Origin: Mycogone perniciosa
Lineage: Eukaryota; Ascomycota; Sordariomycetes; Hypocreales; Hypocreaceae
Direction: 5' to 3'
NCBI GenBank assembly: GCA_025331125.1
Contig: JAOALB010000053.1
Location: 124,001-188,000 of the forward strand
Length of the DNA stretch: 64,000 bases
Part shown: one piece after another, positions 22,381-33,903 of the stretch
Position numbering within the stretch: the stretch's first letter is position 1
Layout: each line of letters begins with the position of its first letter
The notes under the pieces: generated by a model
Seen by the model: only the letters and a program-made list of their open reading frames with translations
Databases searched by the model: none
Told to the model about the DNA's origin: nothing
Made by a program: the position numbers and the translations under genes

Positions 22381-24006
22381 CTACGCCTGAAGCTTTTGCT
22401 TCGTTTTCTTCCTCTTGCCGCCAACTTCCCTGCCTTCCTCAATCTCGAGCAAAGCCTCCCTCTTCTTCTCGCCCACTACCTTCAGAGCGTCACGAATTAC
22501 TCTCGTCTCCAAGTTGACGCCCTCCTCTTTCCAGGCCTCCATCTGCCTTCCAACTCGCTTCTCAATAGCCAATACCAGTTCCACATCCCGTTGCCCCACA
22601 AATGTAACAGCTTCACCCTTGCGTCCTGCACGAGCGGTACGGCCCACCCTGTGGATGTAATCATCTGGGTCGCGAGGTATGTCGTAGTTGACCACAAGGC
22701 TGACCTCCTGGATGTCGAGACCTCGGGCAGCAACATCCGTCGCAACAAGGATCCTGGCAGCTGAGGCGCGGAAACGGGCGAGATTGTCGGTTCGTTGTCT
22801 CTGGGGTAGCTTTGAGTGTAGAGATGTAACCCGGTGATCGAGCAGCCGTAGCAGATGGTGAAGGTATTCAGCCGTGGTCGTGCGATTACAGAAGATGATG
22901 ACTGTTTTGTCCTTGTTGGTTTCGGTGAGAAGGAAAACGTGAAGGTAGTGCTCCTTGTGGGTAACGGGGATCTGGACATGTTTTTGGTCAAGAGTCGCCG
23001 GGATTGCCAGCATCTGCGTGTCGACCTCGCACACAAACACTGGTGGTTTTCCTGGTCTTTGTGGCATGTCCTTCAGAGCCCTGACCTCCGGCGTGATAGT
23101 GGCCGTAAATAGCAGTGTTTGTCTCTCAGATGCCGGCGGTAACACTGAGAGACACTCCTCAACATCAGGAAGCATGCTGCCAGGCCCGGTCGCATGAAGG
23201 AGCCGATCAGCTTCATCGAGAACCACAAAGCGTACTCTTCTTAGCCCGCATATTGTGTCTTCGCCCGAGGTTCTGATGTGATCTGCTAATCGTCCTGGAG
23301 TTGCAATGACCACATGGGGGCGTTGTGCCAGTGCAATGGCCTGGGGTCGCATATCAGCACCACCAGTCACGAGAATCATCTTCAAGCTCTGTGGAGACGA
23401 GATGGCCTTGAACTGCTCGTAAATCTGAAGAGCCAGCTCTCGCGTCGGCGTAAGCAAAACGGCGAATATCGCAGAAGGGTCCTCTGCCCACTTTTGGAGG
23501 ATGGGCACAGCAAAAGCGACCGTTTTTCCTGAACCAGTCCGACTGCCGCCGATGCAGTCGCGCCCCTTGAGAATTTCTGGTATACATCCCTTCTGAATTC
23601 CAGTAGGCCGCTTGATGGCCATGTTACCGAGCGACTGGACGAGCCATGGCCGGACTTGCAGAGCTGAGAAGGTTGTATTGGGGTCTGTCGGGGCTAGAAT
23701 CGGGTTATGGGAGGGTAGCTCCTCGGCTTGGGGAACAGGCTTGACACTGCTTGTCTTTTCGGTCTTTTTCTCGCCATTCCGCTTGATTCGTGAAGGTGCC
23801 TTGATTGTAGATAGCACTGGCTTCAGGATTTCCTCGTCATCGTCGTCGTCTTCATCGATCCCAACGGGGAGATCGGGAGAGGTCCGACGTCTCTTCCGCG
23901 AGGCAACATTGTCAAGGTAGTCAGACTCGTCAGACGAACTCTCTTCATTGGACAAAATCTCCGGGTCCGAGGACCGAGCTGCGTATGCGACACCTGCAGA
24001 CGGCAT
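22381..24006 (-). CDS. DBP8: ATP-dependent RNA helicase DBP8 (DEAD-box)
   Basis: Single exon, 541 residues. DBP8 is a nucleolar DEAD-box helicase needed for 18S rRNA maturation and 40S subunit assembly. An acidic/Ser-rich N-terminus of about 110 residues precedes the helicase core. All motifs are present: Q motif RPTGIQKGCIPEIL, motif I SRTGSGKT, Ia PTRELA, Ib TPGR, II DEAD, III as FTAT, IV VIIFCNRT, V ATDVAARGLD and VI HRVGRTARAGR. The SRTGSGKT form of motif I, VFVCEVDTQ and the AIPATLDQ linker favour DBP8 over other DEAD-box proteins. A Lys-rich tail (KRKKTKQK) could act as a nucleolar signal. It is divergent from the MAPKK gene across about 2 kb. Confidence 0.93.
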   Translation of the reverse strand: MPSAGVAYAARSSDPEILSNEESSSDESDYLDNVASRKRRRTSPDLPVGIDEDDDDDEEILKPVLSTIKAPSRIKRNGEKKTEKTSSVKPVPQAEELPSHNPILAPTDPNTTFSALQVRPWLVQSLGNMAIKRPTGIQKGCIPEILKGRDCIGGSRTGSGKTVAFAVPILQKWAEDPSAIFAVLLTPTRELALQIYEQFKAISSPQSLKMILVTGGADMRPQAIALAQRPHVVIATPGRLADHIRTSGEDTICGLRRVRFVVLDEADRLLHATGPGSMLPDVEECLSVLPPASERQTLLFTATITPEVRALKDMPQRPGKPPVFVCEVDTQMLAIPATLDQKHVQIPVTHKEHYLHVFLLTETNKDKTVIIFCNRTTTAEYLHHLLRLLDHRVTSLHSKLPQRQRTDNLARFRASAARILVATDVAARGLDIQEVSLVVNYDIPRDPDDYIHRVGRTARAGRKGEAVTFVGQRDVELVLAIEKRVGRQMEAWKEEGVNLETRVIRDALKVVGEKKREALLEIEEGREVGGKRKKTKQKLQA

Positions 24007-25987
24007 CGTGTAAGCGAGGAATTGCAGTGCGTAGACGCAGCCTTTCTTTGGTCTGGCAGAAAATTTTCGAGGTTTGCTATCATTCGTACTCTACAAAAAA
24101 AAGTTCGCGATATCCGCAGTAAGTGGGGCATCGTAGTGGGTCAACCACACCGCTTACCTCGCTTAATAGACGCACGGAGGACCAAATAAGATACAGTACG
24201 AGTACAACAAACATCGCGTCTGTTTCCAATCTGTAGATACGATAGAGTCCTTGCATCTATTTTTAAATACAAATGTACTGTACCTGGTCTCTCAAACCCT
24301 CTTCCGTTGCAATTGAAAATCGTTTGCCTTTTCGCGTATGTACATGGAGGCGCATGACTCTTGGTGTTGTAACATCGTGAGTGGGTCCCTGTGTGTAAAC
24401 GCGCGCTTAGAGATGCGCAGCCTCAGCAGCTGATAGCTGATTGGTTGGGAAGCGGGTGGCATCATGCGAGTTGGCTGCGCCGCTGTCTAACATGACGGAA
24501 GTGTTTGGGAAAATGTATGTTTGGACCAATATGATGACTGCATGATGTCTTTTAATAGAAACAATTATCCGAGTTCCGTATATGAAGCAAACTGTGGACA
24601 AGGGATCTGCGAATGTCAACATCGTCCTTGTCCAGAACTGTATTCGTACTGTTGCTCAACAATTAGCTGAAAGGTATCCCAGGCTGCCATTGGTCCACGT
24701 CAAGATGATGTGCCAGATGGTAGTCTACCCCGTGTTGACCTCTGCATTTTCGCGTTACGCAACTCTCCCCAATGTTTGTTCAGCGCTGAGATTGCTACGC
24801 ATGCTGACCTGCGATATGCGCCTTGGCAGAGAGACATGCATGACACACTGTAGGAGAATGCGGCCGGGCTCAAGCTAATGGCTGGCGGCGAGAATGCAAT
24901 CAAAGCCACAAACCCCGGCCAGCCTTGTTCGTTGGTCGATGTCAGTATTACAGGAATAAGCGGACAGCAAGAGAGCAAATTAACGGGTGAGATTATGGCT
25001 GCCCCTTATATCCTTAGCCCTACGCTCTTTAAATACAAGCAGCATGCTCTTGCTTTCTGATTGACATTCGAAAACCAACATATAATAAAGTCCAGAACTC
25101 ATCCCTCTGAGTGACTCTGACGACGCCAGAACGCTAGAACGCCAGAAGCCCCAGGCGGAGAGGTCCTCTACAACTTGATACAACTTGATCCAAGTGGCAG
25201 CAGTACGGAGTACGGACTAGTGGTCGTTAGCACTAACTGCCTTTGATCCCCACTGTATCTCCAGGTCTCCACCAACCCGTTAGCGCCCACCGTCCGCCCC
25301 AGCGTCTGGAAAGTCCCTGACTCCCTGCTGGAGCGTTCCATGTTTCTCCCCCACAAACCGCCTGGTACAGTGATCAGTGAGCCACCACTGTACGAGTACA
25401 TCGTGCTTACAGCGGTACAGTACCCAAGTACAGCCTTCACACAGCCTTGGAAGGGCTCATTCCTTCCGCCCCTACGGACTAGACTCGAACAGGGTAGTAG
25501 TTGGGCCATCGCATGGTCACGACCTCACCTCAACCCAACTTATCAACCCACTGTCTGCACTCTTCTTCGCTCTGATTTTCTCTTCAACTCAGCCCTTGGT
25601 CTTGTTGTCTTCTTCTCCAGCAGCCCTGCAAGCCTTACTGCCGAGGTGCTTTTAGCCAGCCGTCTCTCCGCAACCAAGCGTCCCCTCTCTCGGTCCGACC
25701 TACGGAGCCAACAGCCTCCTCTCGACCGCCCCCAGCGCCCTGCGAATTCTTGACGATCCTTGACGGCATTCGGACGATAATAATCGCCTTTCTCTTATCC
25801 AACGACCTAACGACCCTATCCTTTTGGCCAGGAGTGGTCAACGCTGGGCTTCACCCGCCTGTTGTGCGCGGCTGGTGCATTTTGTGTCGCTCTAACCTGG
25901 CCTCGGCCTCGCATACTTCGATTAGCATACAGAATTCGCTCGTTTTCAACCGTCTCTACGCTGCCTTGATTGGCACGTCTCCTCATA
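24007..25987. other. Divergent DBP8 / MAPKK promoter region
   Basis: Holds the upstream regions of two divergent genes. No supported gene lies inside. One exact TACGGAGTAC occurs at 25204, and the last 500 bases are pyrimidine-rich, as expected for the MAPKK leader. Confidence 0.5.
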
Positions 25988-27791
25988 ATGGCTGAAGTGC
26001 CCGCCTCGCAGCCTCACGGCTCTGAGCCCGTTTCCCAATTCGTGAGTTGCCGTTCTTTGTTCAGTGGCAACAAAGAGGACTGTTTCAACTAACCTGCTGT
26101 TTAGCATCCCACCACCACCACCACCTCTTCTTCACCAGCAGCCATTCCGGCCTCCGTACCGATGCCATTCGCTGTGCCACAAATGTCGTCTCCCGCACCA
26201 ATTCTACGCCCTGCAATCCCTGGTAGCCGACCTGGTGGGGGCCGCGCTGCTCCCAGGTTAGGACTGGCCATTCCTCCCTCACCCAATGTTAAGCCCGTTG
26301 GTAATCAGGCAGTTCAACCCGTGCCGACCAGACCTCCTCTACCAACTTTACATCTTGCTACGCCCATGGGGAGCCAAGTAACTCCGTACGAACAGCCCCC
26401 GAGGTCACATGGAGGGATACAGACAGGCCAGTCAGCAGGAGGCGGCAGCGAGAGTAGTGCTGCTCATTCAAGATCCGGCAGCTTTGGGCCCCTGGATGGC
26501 AGAGCCAGTAACCCCACATCCGCTGGCTCTCAGCTCTCTGCTTTGTCTTTTGCCTCTCAGTTCGGTATTCCTGTTTCGAGAGCACAGGGCACCCCGGATC
26601 CCGTATCAGCAGTCGGGTCTATGTATTCGGAAAGAAGCGAAGGTGGTGTAGCTATGGAGCGAGATGGCAGCTTACAGGGACTAGAAGGCTTTGATAAACT
26701 GAGCCTTGAAAGGGCGAGGACGGCCGATGTAGAAGACTTGGATGACGAGGGCTGGAGGATTGCGAGTTTAGAAAAGAGAATCGTGGAGCTGGGCAACCTC
26801 GGCGAAGGAGCCGGAGGAGCAGTTACCAAGGCGATGCTCAAGGGAGGAAAGACGGTTTTCGCCTTGAAGGTATGAAGCCCGGAACGTGGCAGTTACGGTG
26901 CAGTTTTGCTAACACATATTGCAGATTATCACCACTAATCCTGATCCCGACGTCAAGAAACAGATTGTTCGGGAATTGGGATTTAACAAAGAGTGTGCTT
27001 CAGATCACATTTGCCGCTACTATGGAGCATTCGTTGATCCATCCACAGCCACTATTTCAATCGCCATGGAGTTTTGCGAAGGCGGTTCTTTAGACAGCAT
27101 CTACAAAGAAGTCAAGCGATTAGGTGGCCGCACTGGCGAGAAGGTGCTGGGAAAGATTGCCGAGGGTGTGTTGGGTGGTCTGACTTACCTTCACACGCGG
27201 CGAATCATTCACCGAGACATCAAGCCTTCCAACATCCTGCTGTGCCGTGACGGCGCTGTCAAGCTGTGTGACTTTGGCGTCTCTGGTGACTTTGGAACCA
27301 AGGGCGAGGCCAACACCTTTATTGGCACCAGTTATTACATGGCCCCTGAGCGAATCACGGGCCAGTCCTATACCATCACGTCAGACGTGTGGTCTACAGG
27401 AGTGACACTGCTCGAGGTAGCACAGCATCGCTTCCCCTTCCCTGCAGATGGCACAGAGATGCAGCCTCGTGCAGGGCTCATTGACCTCCTCACATACATT
27501 GTGCGGCAGCCGGTTCCAAAACTCAAGGACGAGCCTGACAATGATGTATATTGGAGTGACAACTTCAAGTACTTTATCGAGTGCTGGTACGTTAGCCCTA
27601 GTCTTTCTGTATTTTCCTTTTACTAACGTGTTCATAGTCTGGAGAAACAACCTAACCGTAGAGCTAGCCCCTGGAAGATGCTGGAGCATCCCTGGATGGT
27701 GGAAATGAGGTCAAAGCGGGTCAATATGGTCAAGTATCTGTCCTTTGTTTGGGGTTGGGACGAACAGCAGGTCAAAGGCACCGCACAATAG
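25988..27791 (+). CDS. MKK2: MAP kinase kinase of the cell-wall integrity pathway (MKK1/2 type)
   Basis: Four exons (25988-26041, 26105-26869, 26925-27586, 27638-27791) give 544 residues. The N-terminal 240 residues are Pro/Ser-rich and disordered, with a docking-like basic/Pro content. The kinase domain follows: glycine loop LGNLGEGAGGAV near 245, catalytic lysine FALK (K273, last codon of exon 2), HRDIKPSN near 368, DFG near 388, activation segment ending GTSYYMAPE. The GTSYYMAPERI wording and the long N-terminus match fungal MKK1/MKK2, which links the Bck1 MAPKKK to the Slt2/Mps1 MAPK controlling cell-wall stress response. The C-terminus ends with VKYLSFVWGWDEQQ, as in that family. It is convergent with PUS7. 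Confidence 0.93.
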
Positions 27792-28271
27792 GCTTCTGCA
27801 AGTCAACCATACATCTTAAAAGCTTCACGAACTCTCCCTACTTTCACACGGTATCTAATTGTGGATTATGGTCGGGCCAGCGAGGCAGGTCCTTGGCTAC
27901 GGTTCAATATCTTGCTGGTAAAATTGCCAGGTTATTCCATTTTGGATGTTGCGAAAATGACGGGATTGATGAAAATGGCAATCATCCACATTGGGCGGAA
28001 ACATACCTTGGGGTCATTTGACGTGAATGGAGGACATATCTTTATTGGCCATGAACGGTTTGCATGCGCAAAAACACAAAATTATCTTCTTGGGAGTGGC
28101 CATGCTGCATTTCAGGGTCAACCGGACGGTTCTTGAATAGGTAACGCTTGTATATAGCGGTATCTTTTTTCAACGTGTAATCTATATACACTCATATTGG
28201 TCACTTTTCCTAAATCAGATCTAGCCGCACATATCTCGATGTTCATCTTTGTCTCATGTGGTGCTGGATCC
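27792..28271. other. Convergent 3' region of MAPKK and PUS7
   Basis: About 480 bp between two convergent stop codons, presumably both 3' UTRs. No coding signal. Confidence 0.5.
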
Positions 28272-30628
28272 TCATTTTGTCGTGTCGTTTCCCTCAGGAG
28301 GATCACCCATGAGCTCTCGTAATGTAACTGTAGCATAGGCGCTTCTTCCGAGCTGGAACTTGACCACAGCGGCAATCTTGTTTTCTTCTTCGGCCTCCAC
28401 AGCCCGGCTTGCATCGTCCGATGCGTTTTCCTTCTCCACCTCTTTCTGACCTTCAGCGGGCGCATTCACGTCGATCATGCGCTCATCATTGTCACCAGTC
28501 GTGTCTGCGGGCGTCGTTTGCTCTTCAACTTTGGCCATCTTGCTCGGTCGCGCACCATCGTCTTCGTCACGATTACGCTTGCTGCCTCCATTTCTTGTGC
28601 CACGCGCAGCCCTAATAAGATCCAGATCCGTCGGGTGCATCTGTTCTTCGTCATGGACGTAAGCCCTAAACTCGACACTGGGCTTGGCGAGGAATCGGTT
28701 CATAAGCTTGCGGTACCGTCCAGGTAGGCTAAATTCGCGTCGCATGCGACGCATCTTGTACGGGTCAAGACCGCCGTTCACCTCGCGGCCCATGAATTCC
28801 TCGTAGAATGTGCCGATCTCGTTGTCTGGGTAGATGACGTCGTAGCCCGGCGTGGGGAGCACGACGTCGTGGACAGTGTATTTGCCGCTTGAAGCTTCTT
28901 CCTCGGTTAGGGGTCTAGCGCGAAGGGGAGCGTCATCGTCATCCTCCACGGGATTGACGATGTCGTCGCCGTCTTGATCTTGGCCAATGACTTGGGGCGC
29001 GGTGTCATTCTCAGCGATGACGAGGTCGCCCTTGATGACCTTTTCGCCAAAGAGCTCCCAGCGCTTGCTTGCTGCGTGGTTCCAAACGTGGGACTGGTAT
29101 GCATGGAGATACATTGACCGGAGGCCTCTGGTGATATGAATGAGGGCGCCAACAAAATCTCTTCTCGACTGCTGGCCTTGCCTGTTCAGGTGTCTCAGGA
29201 CACATACCTCGGCTGCAAATCTCCTGGGCATGATACTGATGGCCTTTTCGGCATCTTTTCCGGTCTTGAACAGCATGCAGGCTTGGTGACGATTATACTC
29301 GTCTCTCTTGGAGGGCTCGTCGGGGACTGGTTCAGTCTCTGCCTTTTGAGCTATCTCCTCGTCATATGCAAGGATGGCATTGATGGCATCCTCGTATCTG
29401 TCCGCAAGAATAAGCCTTCCAACTTCATGCGTGCCGATTTGGTGGGTTCCAAAGCGCTGGTGTCCAAAGTAATTGATCCAGCCGTGCTCAGCCATGCGGT
29501 CCAAGGCAGATTGGACATTCACGCGCATCATGTCCAGTCTTTCAGAAACAGATTTGCCATCAGCGTCACCAATTATCTGGCAGTTTTTGATGGTTATGGC
29601 AAACTCGTTACCCAGGAGTCCTCCAAGATGAATAGGCTCCTGCTTGTACTCATAATCACCTGTCGATATGCCCCAAAGTTTACCGTTAATACCAGCGAGA
29701 CTCCTATCGCGTGTGTAGCGCACAGAACAACGTTGCACGGTTGATGCGCGTCGATCCTTGGTACCAGCATAACCAATGACCTGAGGCTTGATTTTCAGCA
29801 TCCGGGCAATCTGGTTGACAGCGTCCATGGTATCTCTGTTGTCCTTGAAGAGTGTAAAGTGCAAGTATTCGCCAATTGGCTGGTCCTCTCGTCGGGTACG
29901 ACCGCGACCGCCTCGACCACGTTTCTTGCCTCTCCTGCTTGGTGGCAGGAAGGCGGCAGTGATGGAGCCAGCGTCATCTGTGCTGGTTTCTATCTTGGAG
30001 TTGAAGATGCGACGGATTTCTTGATGTATCTGGCCACGCTTGTACCTGTCCTCGACTGGTTCAGAAGTAACAGGTTTGGTCTTTTCAGTATCCTCGCGCT
30101 GGCTATTTTGAAACAGCTCCGTAAGCTCTTGTGCAAACTTGGGTTCTGTCAGGCTCTCGAGAAGGGCCACGTCATCGGCTGAAACCTCCAAGATTTCCCT
30201 CTCCTGAGGCGCATCATTAGTTTCATTGTCTTCAGCTGTCTCCACGCCATTTCCTGCTTCCTTCCCCTCTGTTGGCGCAGCTGTCTCTTGAGCCGCAGCA
30301 CCTTCAGTTGCCTACCCGCCTTATTAGCTTCATCCCGCAAAGCTCAATGGACTCGTTTACCTGCTTGTCCTCACCAGCCAGCCCGATCTTGCGGAGATGT
30401 ACAACTAAGCCATCCTTTCCAATTTCATTTACCTGGAAGTCCGAGAACCTATTGAGACGTTAGATCAGTCTGCCCAAGCTGGTGAACATGAAATTTGAAG
30501 GATTCCGCGCACCTCACACGCAAATCGCCGGCCCATGGAAACGCCAGAGGCGTAGCGCGCTGTGTGATGCCCAATGTTTTGGTATGAGACGCGCTCCCGC
30601 GTACATTGTAGTGCGCGTGATCGCCCAT
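28272..30628 (-). CDS. PUS7: tRNA/mRNA pseudouridine synthase PUS7 (TruD family)
   Basis: Three exons on the minus strand (30628-30513, 30448-30361, 30311-28272) give 747 residues. PUS7 isomerises uridine to pseudouridine in tRNA, U2 snRNA and mRNA. The N-terminus contains GITQRATPLAFPWAGDLRVR joined by splicing to FSDFQVNEIGKDG, the family's usual opening. The catalytic aspartate is in GYAGTKDRRA (about D254). GNEFAITIKN and the TRGLRSMYLHAYQSHVWN segment of the TruD domain follow. A Gly/Arg/Lys-rich insert (RRGKKRGRGGRGRTRRE) near residue 200 is probably an RNA-binding or nuclear-localisation element. Start chosen at the ATG in a good context (ATAACAATGGGC). It is divergent from the SRA-domain gene. 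Confidence 0.93.
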
Positions 30629-31407
30629 TGTTATGCGATGCGATGCGATGCGGCGACAAATCAACAATGCGACAAATCAATTGCGCCGGGTATGACCACT
30701 CCAGAATTTCTCGTCCATGATTCAAGGTTCTTTTTACCGGTAGTTAGACTTAGCTTATGCCTAATATCGCAGGCGGTGAGGCCGCGAATCGGCCAAGAAC
30801 GCCTTAGTAGGCAGGCGGTAAGCGTCTTGCTAGCATGCCTTACAAGTAGCTCTGACTGTGCTCTAATATTATGGTCCTGTTTTGGTATCAAAGGCTAGGA
30901 ATATACACATTGATTCTCTGTCACGAAGATTGCTCTTTATGCTCTGATTCATCATCCAGAAAACCGCCATGGCCCGAAAATTGAACACAGTGTTGATTGG
31001 TCTTTCCAAAACCACCTGAACTTTCCATCTCCAAGGGGGCAGATCGCTCCTTATCCGTCTCCAATGATGGGCCTTTGGCTATCCCGTACCCAAGGCCCCC
31101 TCCAACTATTATGAATAATGTATATATAATAAATGAATCAGATCATTATATTCAATCATCCCTGAATCGTGAATTACCGCACAATCAACGTCCACTGAGA
31201 ACATTCACTTCTCATTTCTTCTCCTGTCCACAGCTTGCTTGGACGTGCACCTCTGCCACATCAGCTATGAAACCATAAAGACAAAAAATTTCGATCGTTA
31301 ATGAATTTGGAATATCGATAGGGCATCTTAAATTCCTCGTTGAAACTCATCGTACCGCCCAGCTCTGGAGACCATTTGGCTCAACACCAACTCGCACACA
31401 AGTTACA
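30629..31407. promoter_or_regulatory. Divergent promoter of PUS7 and the SRA-domain gene
   Basis: About 780 bp between two divergent starts. It contains four tandem ATGCG units at 30633-30652, just upstream of the PUS7 ATG, in what should be its 5' UTR. No supported gene. Confidence 0.5.
30633..30652. repeat. (ATGCG)4 tandem repeat in the PUS7 leader
   Basis: Four perfect 5-bp units end 5 bp before the PUS7 start codon (as read on the minus strand, CGCAT repeats). Confidence 0.85.
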
Positions 31408-32820
31408 ATGCCACGACTAGCGGCGAGGTATCTTTTGCCTGGCCATGGTACCTCCGACTTTCGACACCTGTTTGATGATTCGGATTTGGACTCAGAAGAG
31501 GTGAGCTCACAAAACAGAGGTAAGTTCACAATGGTACGCTTTTATAGACGCAATAACTCAACCCAATCAGAGTTCATGGACATCCTCTCATCTCTTGGCC
31601 TCCGCGGAACTTCACAAGGCAATAGTTTGAATGAAACGGCATTGCTAGAGCTATCCGATACTGTAAGATCTAGTCTTCTTGAAGAGGATACTTTGGGACA
31701 AAGACGTCAAGATGTCACAAAATTTCTACGGGCAGTGGTGAAAGACGAGTCCGGGACCACACCCACCTTGGACTTTGATACAATTCAAAACGCGCGTCTC
31801 GATAAGTTGCTCCTTGATATTCTGGGCGCAGGAAACCGGCAAATGTCAATCTATCTTCAATCCCGTTTTGACACCTCGATGACCGAGCGCTTGCAGAGAT
31901 TATGGACGGCTCGATTTCGTGAAAAATACTTCAACATTGACCAAACACGATCCCTCAACTTGTCGAAAACCGGGAGACTCCGGGATGTGATGTTCAACAA
32001 CGCGGCCGAAGATTACTAGCAGCTATGGCAGGCCAGCAATTGCGAAACATTGTCGGAGATGGAAAGCAACCTCCAGTTCGAGGCGGGACAGTGAGACAGT
32101 TGACTGTGGTTGAGCTATTCGGGATACACTAACACGGATCAATAGTTGGTGGTTGAATCTGGCCTGCGCACACCGTGATGGGATCGTGGGAAGCATTCGC
32201 GAAACGCCAACAAAGGGCAAATATGGTGTTACGGCCCTACCCTTAATGACCGGAAGGGAAGAAGTTCTCCCGTCAACAGCAACTGTCCGATATACCAGAG
32301 AGGCAAAGCTTATCGAAACACACGTTTCACTTATTTCTCAAGTTGGCTCTGAAATACGGATCCTGCGAGGACACCGTCTTAGAAGCCCCTTTGCGCCGAG
32401 GGCCGGTATACGATATGATGGACTGTATGGTAATCCGAACACGTTTCTCGAGTTTGTTAACAATGGGATAGGTATATAATCCGCCAGTACAGTCACAAAA
32501 TGAATCAAGAAACCGGACTGCATCGAGTGGTGCTGACGCTGGAGAGAATGTCAGATCAACGACCGATGGAAGAACTCGCCCAGATACCTCGCCCGTCGCA
32601 AGTGGATGACTGGCAGCTATTTGAGAAGTATGAGGGCGAAGCCATTCGACAGAGGCGCGGCGAACAAAGCTTCATGGACTGGAAGACGGCGAAAGTGCAA
32701 GAGAGAATGGAGCAAAAGCAATGGAGACGTGCTCTTGAGGTTGGAGCTGCATTGACCATGGCCCGGCTTACCAGGCACAGCTTTGGGACAAGGCGTGAGA
32801 CCTTGACGAAGGAAACCTAG
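31408..32820 (+). CDS. SRA/YDG-domain protein with an internal in-frame TAG
   Basis: Three exons (31408-32090, 32146-32424, 32472-32820) give a 436-codon frame, with an in-frame TAG at codon 204 (32017-32019). Upstream of it lies a helical region of 203 residues (LGLRGTSQGNSLNETALLEL, LQRLWTARFREKYFNID). Downstream lies a clear SRA/YDG domain: HWWLNLACAHRDGIVGS, KYGVTALPLMTGREEV, EIRILRGHRLRSPFAPRAG and RYDGLYIIRQYSHKM. The second intron must be removed to join YDGLY to IIRQYSH. SRA domains bind methylated or hemimethylated DNA in UHRF1/SUVH-type proteins; the fungal role is not established. The stop is followed by CAG CTA, matching the leaky UAG-CAR-YYA context. Either read-through yields the long protein, or the gene is disabled (for example CAG changed to TAG). 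An optional in-frame intron may exist at 31501-31572. No spliced form that skips the stop is convincing. Confidence 0.7.
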
Positions 32821-33122
32821 GAATTGTAGACTTTAACGTGTTTGAAGCTTTTATAGACACCAGTCATTGAGAATCAGGAATGCAAGATGAAAAAAAAGTA
32901 GTTGCATCCCGTTATGGAGGACAGACTGTGAGTGCTTACAGGAGAAGATGTTGGAGTGAATTGGGCGGATGGCTGTCACCGCGCTTTGTACGAAGTACCC
33001 CCCCTCGAGGGCATATTGGCGGGGCACGCAGATTCGATTCGATATCAACTTTTTGGTCTTGTGAACTACTTCTGTAATCATACAACACTCTTTGTTCCAA
33101 TCCCAACACAACTTTTTTACAA
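32821..33122. other. Spacer between the SRA gene and PIN4
   Basis: Short intergenic stretch, presumably the promoter of the parvulin gene. Nothing else seen. Confidence 0.5.
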
Positions 33123-33697
33123 ATGGCCAAGAACGACAAGAAGACCGGCGACAAGTCCGGGGGTAAAGCAGCCAAGGGCGGCGACAGTAAGGACGCAGGT
33201 GGCAAGGCCAAAGGCGCTCAGTCTATTAATGTCCGCCACATCTTGGTACGTATACTGGGTGCATCCATATGTACTACCTAATACTACTCAGAGAGACTCA
33301 TGGATATGAAAGTGTGAAAAACATGCAAAGAAAGAAGAAGCCCTCGAAAAGCTGAAAGAGGGCGTCAAGTTCGATGAGGTGGCGCGCACATATTCGGAGG
33401 ACAAGGCAAGGCAAGGTACTATTAGATATCTTCTCATCTTCTCAAGCGAGCTCTAGATCTGAACTAATCACGACTTCTAGGAGGCTCTTTAGGGTGGAAG
33501 AGCAAGGGCAGTTTGGATCCCAAGTTTGAAGAGATTGCCTTTGCGCTGGAACCAAGCACTACGAGTAGCCCCAAGATCGGAGAGGCCAAGACACAATTTG
33601 GCTATCATATCATCATGGTAGGTTCAAGATGACCCATCTCGAAAACCCGCCGTGGCAAGATCTAAGGTAATTTTCACAGGTTGAAGGACGAAAATAA
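33123..33697 (+). CDS. PIN4: Parvulin peptidyl-prolyl isomerase, PIN4/Par14 type
   Basis: Four exons (33123-33245, 33313-33415, 33481-33617, 33680-33697) give 126 residues, close to the 131 of human PIN4. The enzyme catalyses cis-trans isomerisation of Xaa-Pro bonds. A basic, Gly/Lys-rich N-terminus (KNDKKTGDKSGGKAAKGG) is followed by the parvulin fold: VRHILCEKHAKKEEAL, FDEVARTYSEDKARQGGSLG, DPKFEEIAFALEP and TQFGYHIIMVEGRK. There is no WW domain, which separates it from PIN1/Ess1. Par14 proteins associate with pre-ribosomes and DNA. The last exon adds only five codons. It is convergent with eS12, with about 200 bp between stops. Confidence 0.93.
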
Positions 33698-33903
33698 GGG
33701 ACCGCGAGATGCTCAACGGCATCGCAGAGTAGCAAAAGCTAGTAATGCCATATGATTTTTTATATTTCCCTTTTGTGTTCCCGTCATGCAAGATGGCCGT
33801 GTTACATGAGGCCTAGAGTACAACCGTGAGAGTCGTTTTCACGCGGCCTGAAAAAAACCAAGACCACACCTCTATACCCTTCAAATCAACGCCGTCCATA
33901 TTC

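Noticed and set aside
29136..29744. A 202-codon plus-strand frame
   Set aside because: Antisense to the TruD domain of PUS7.
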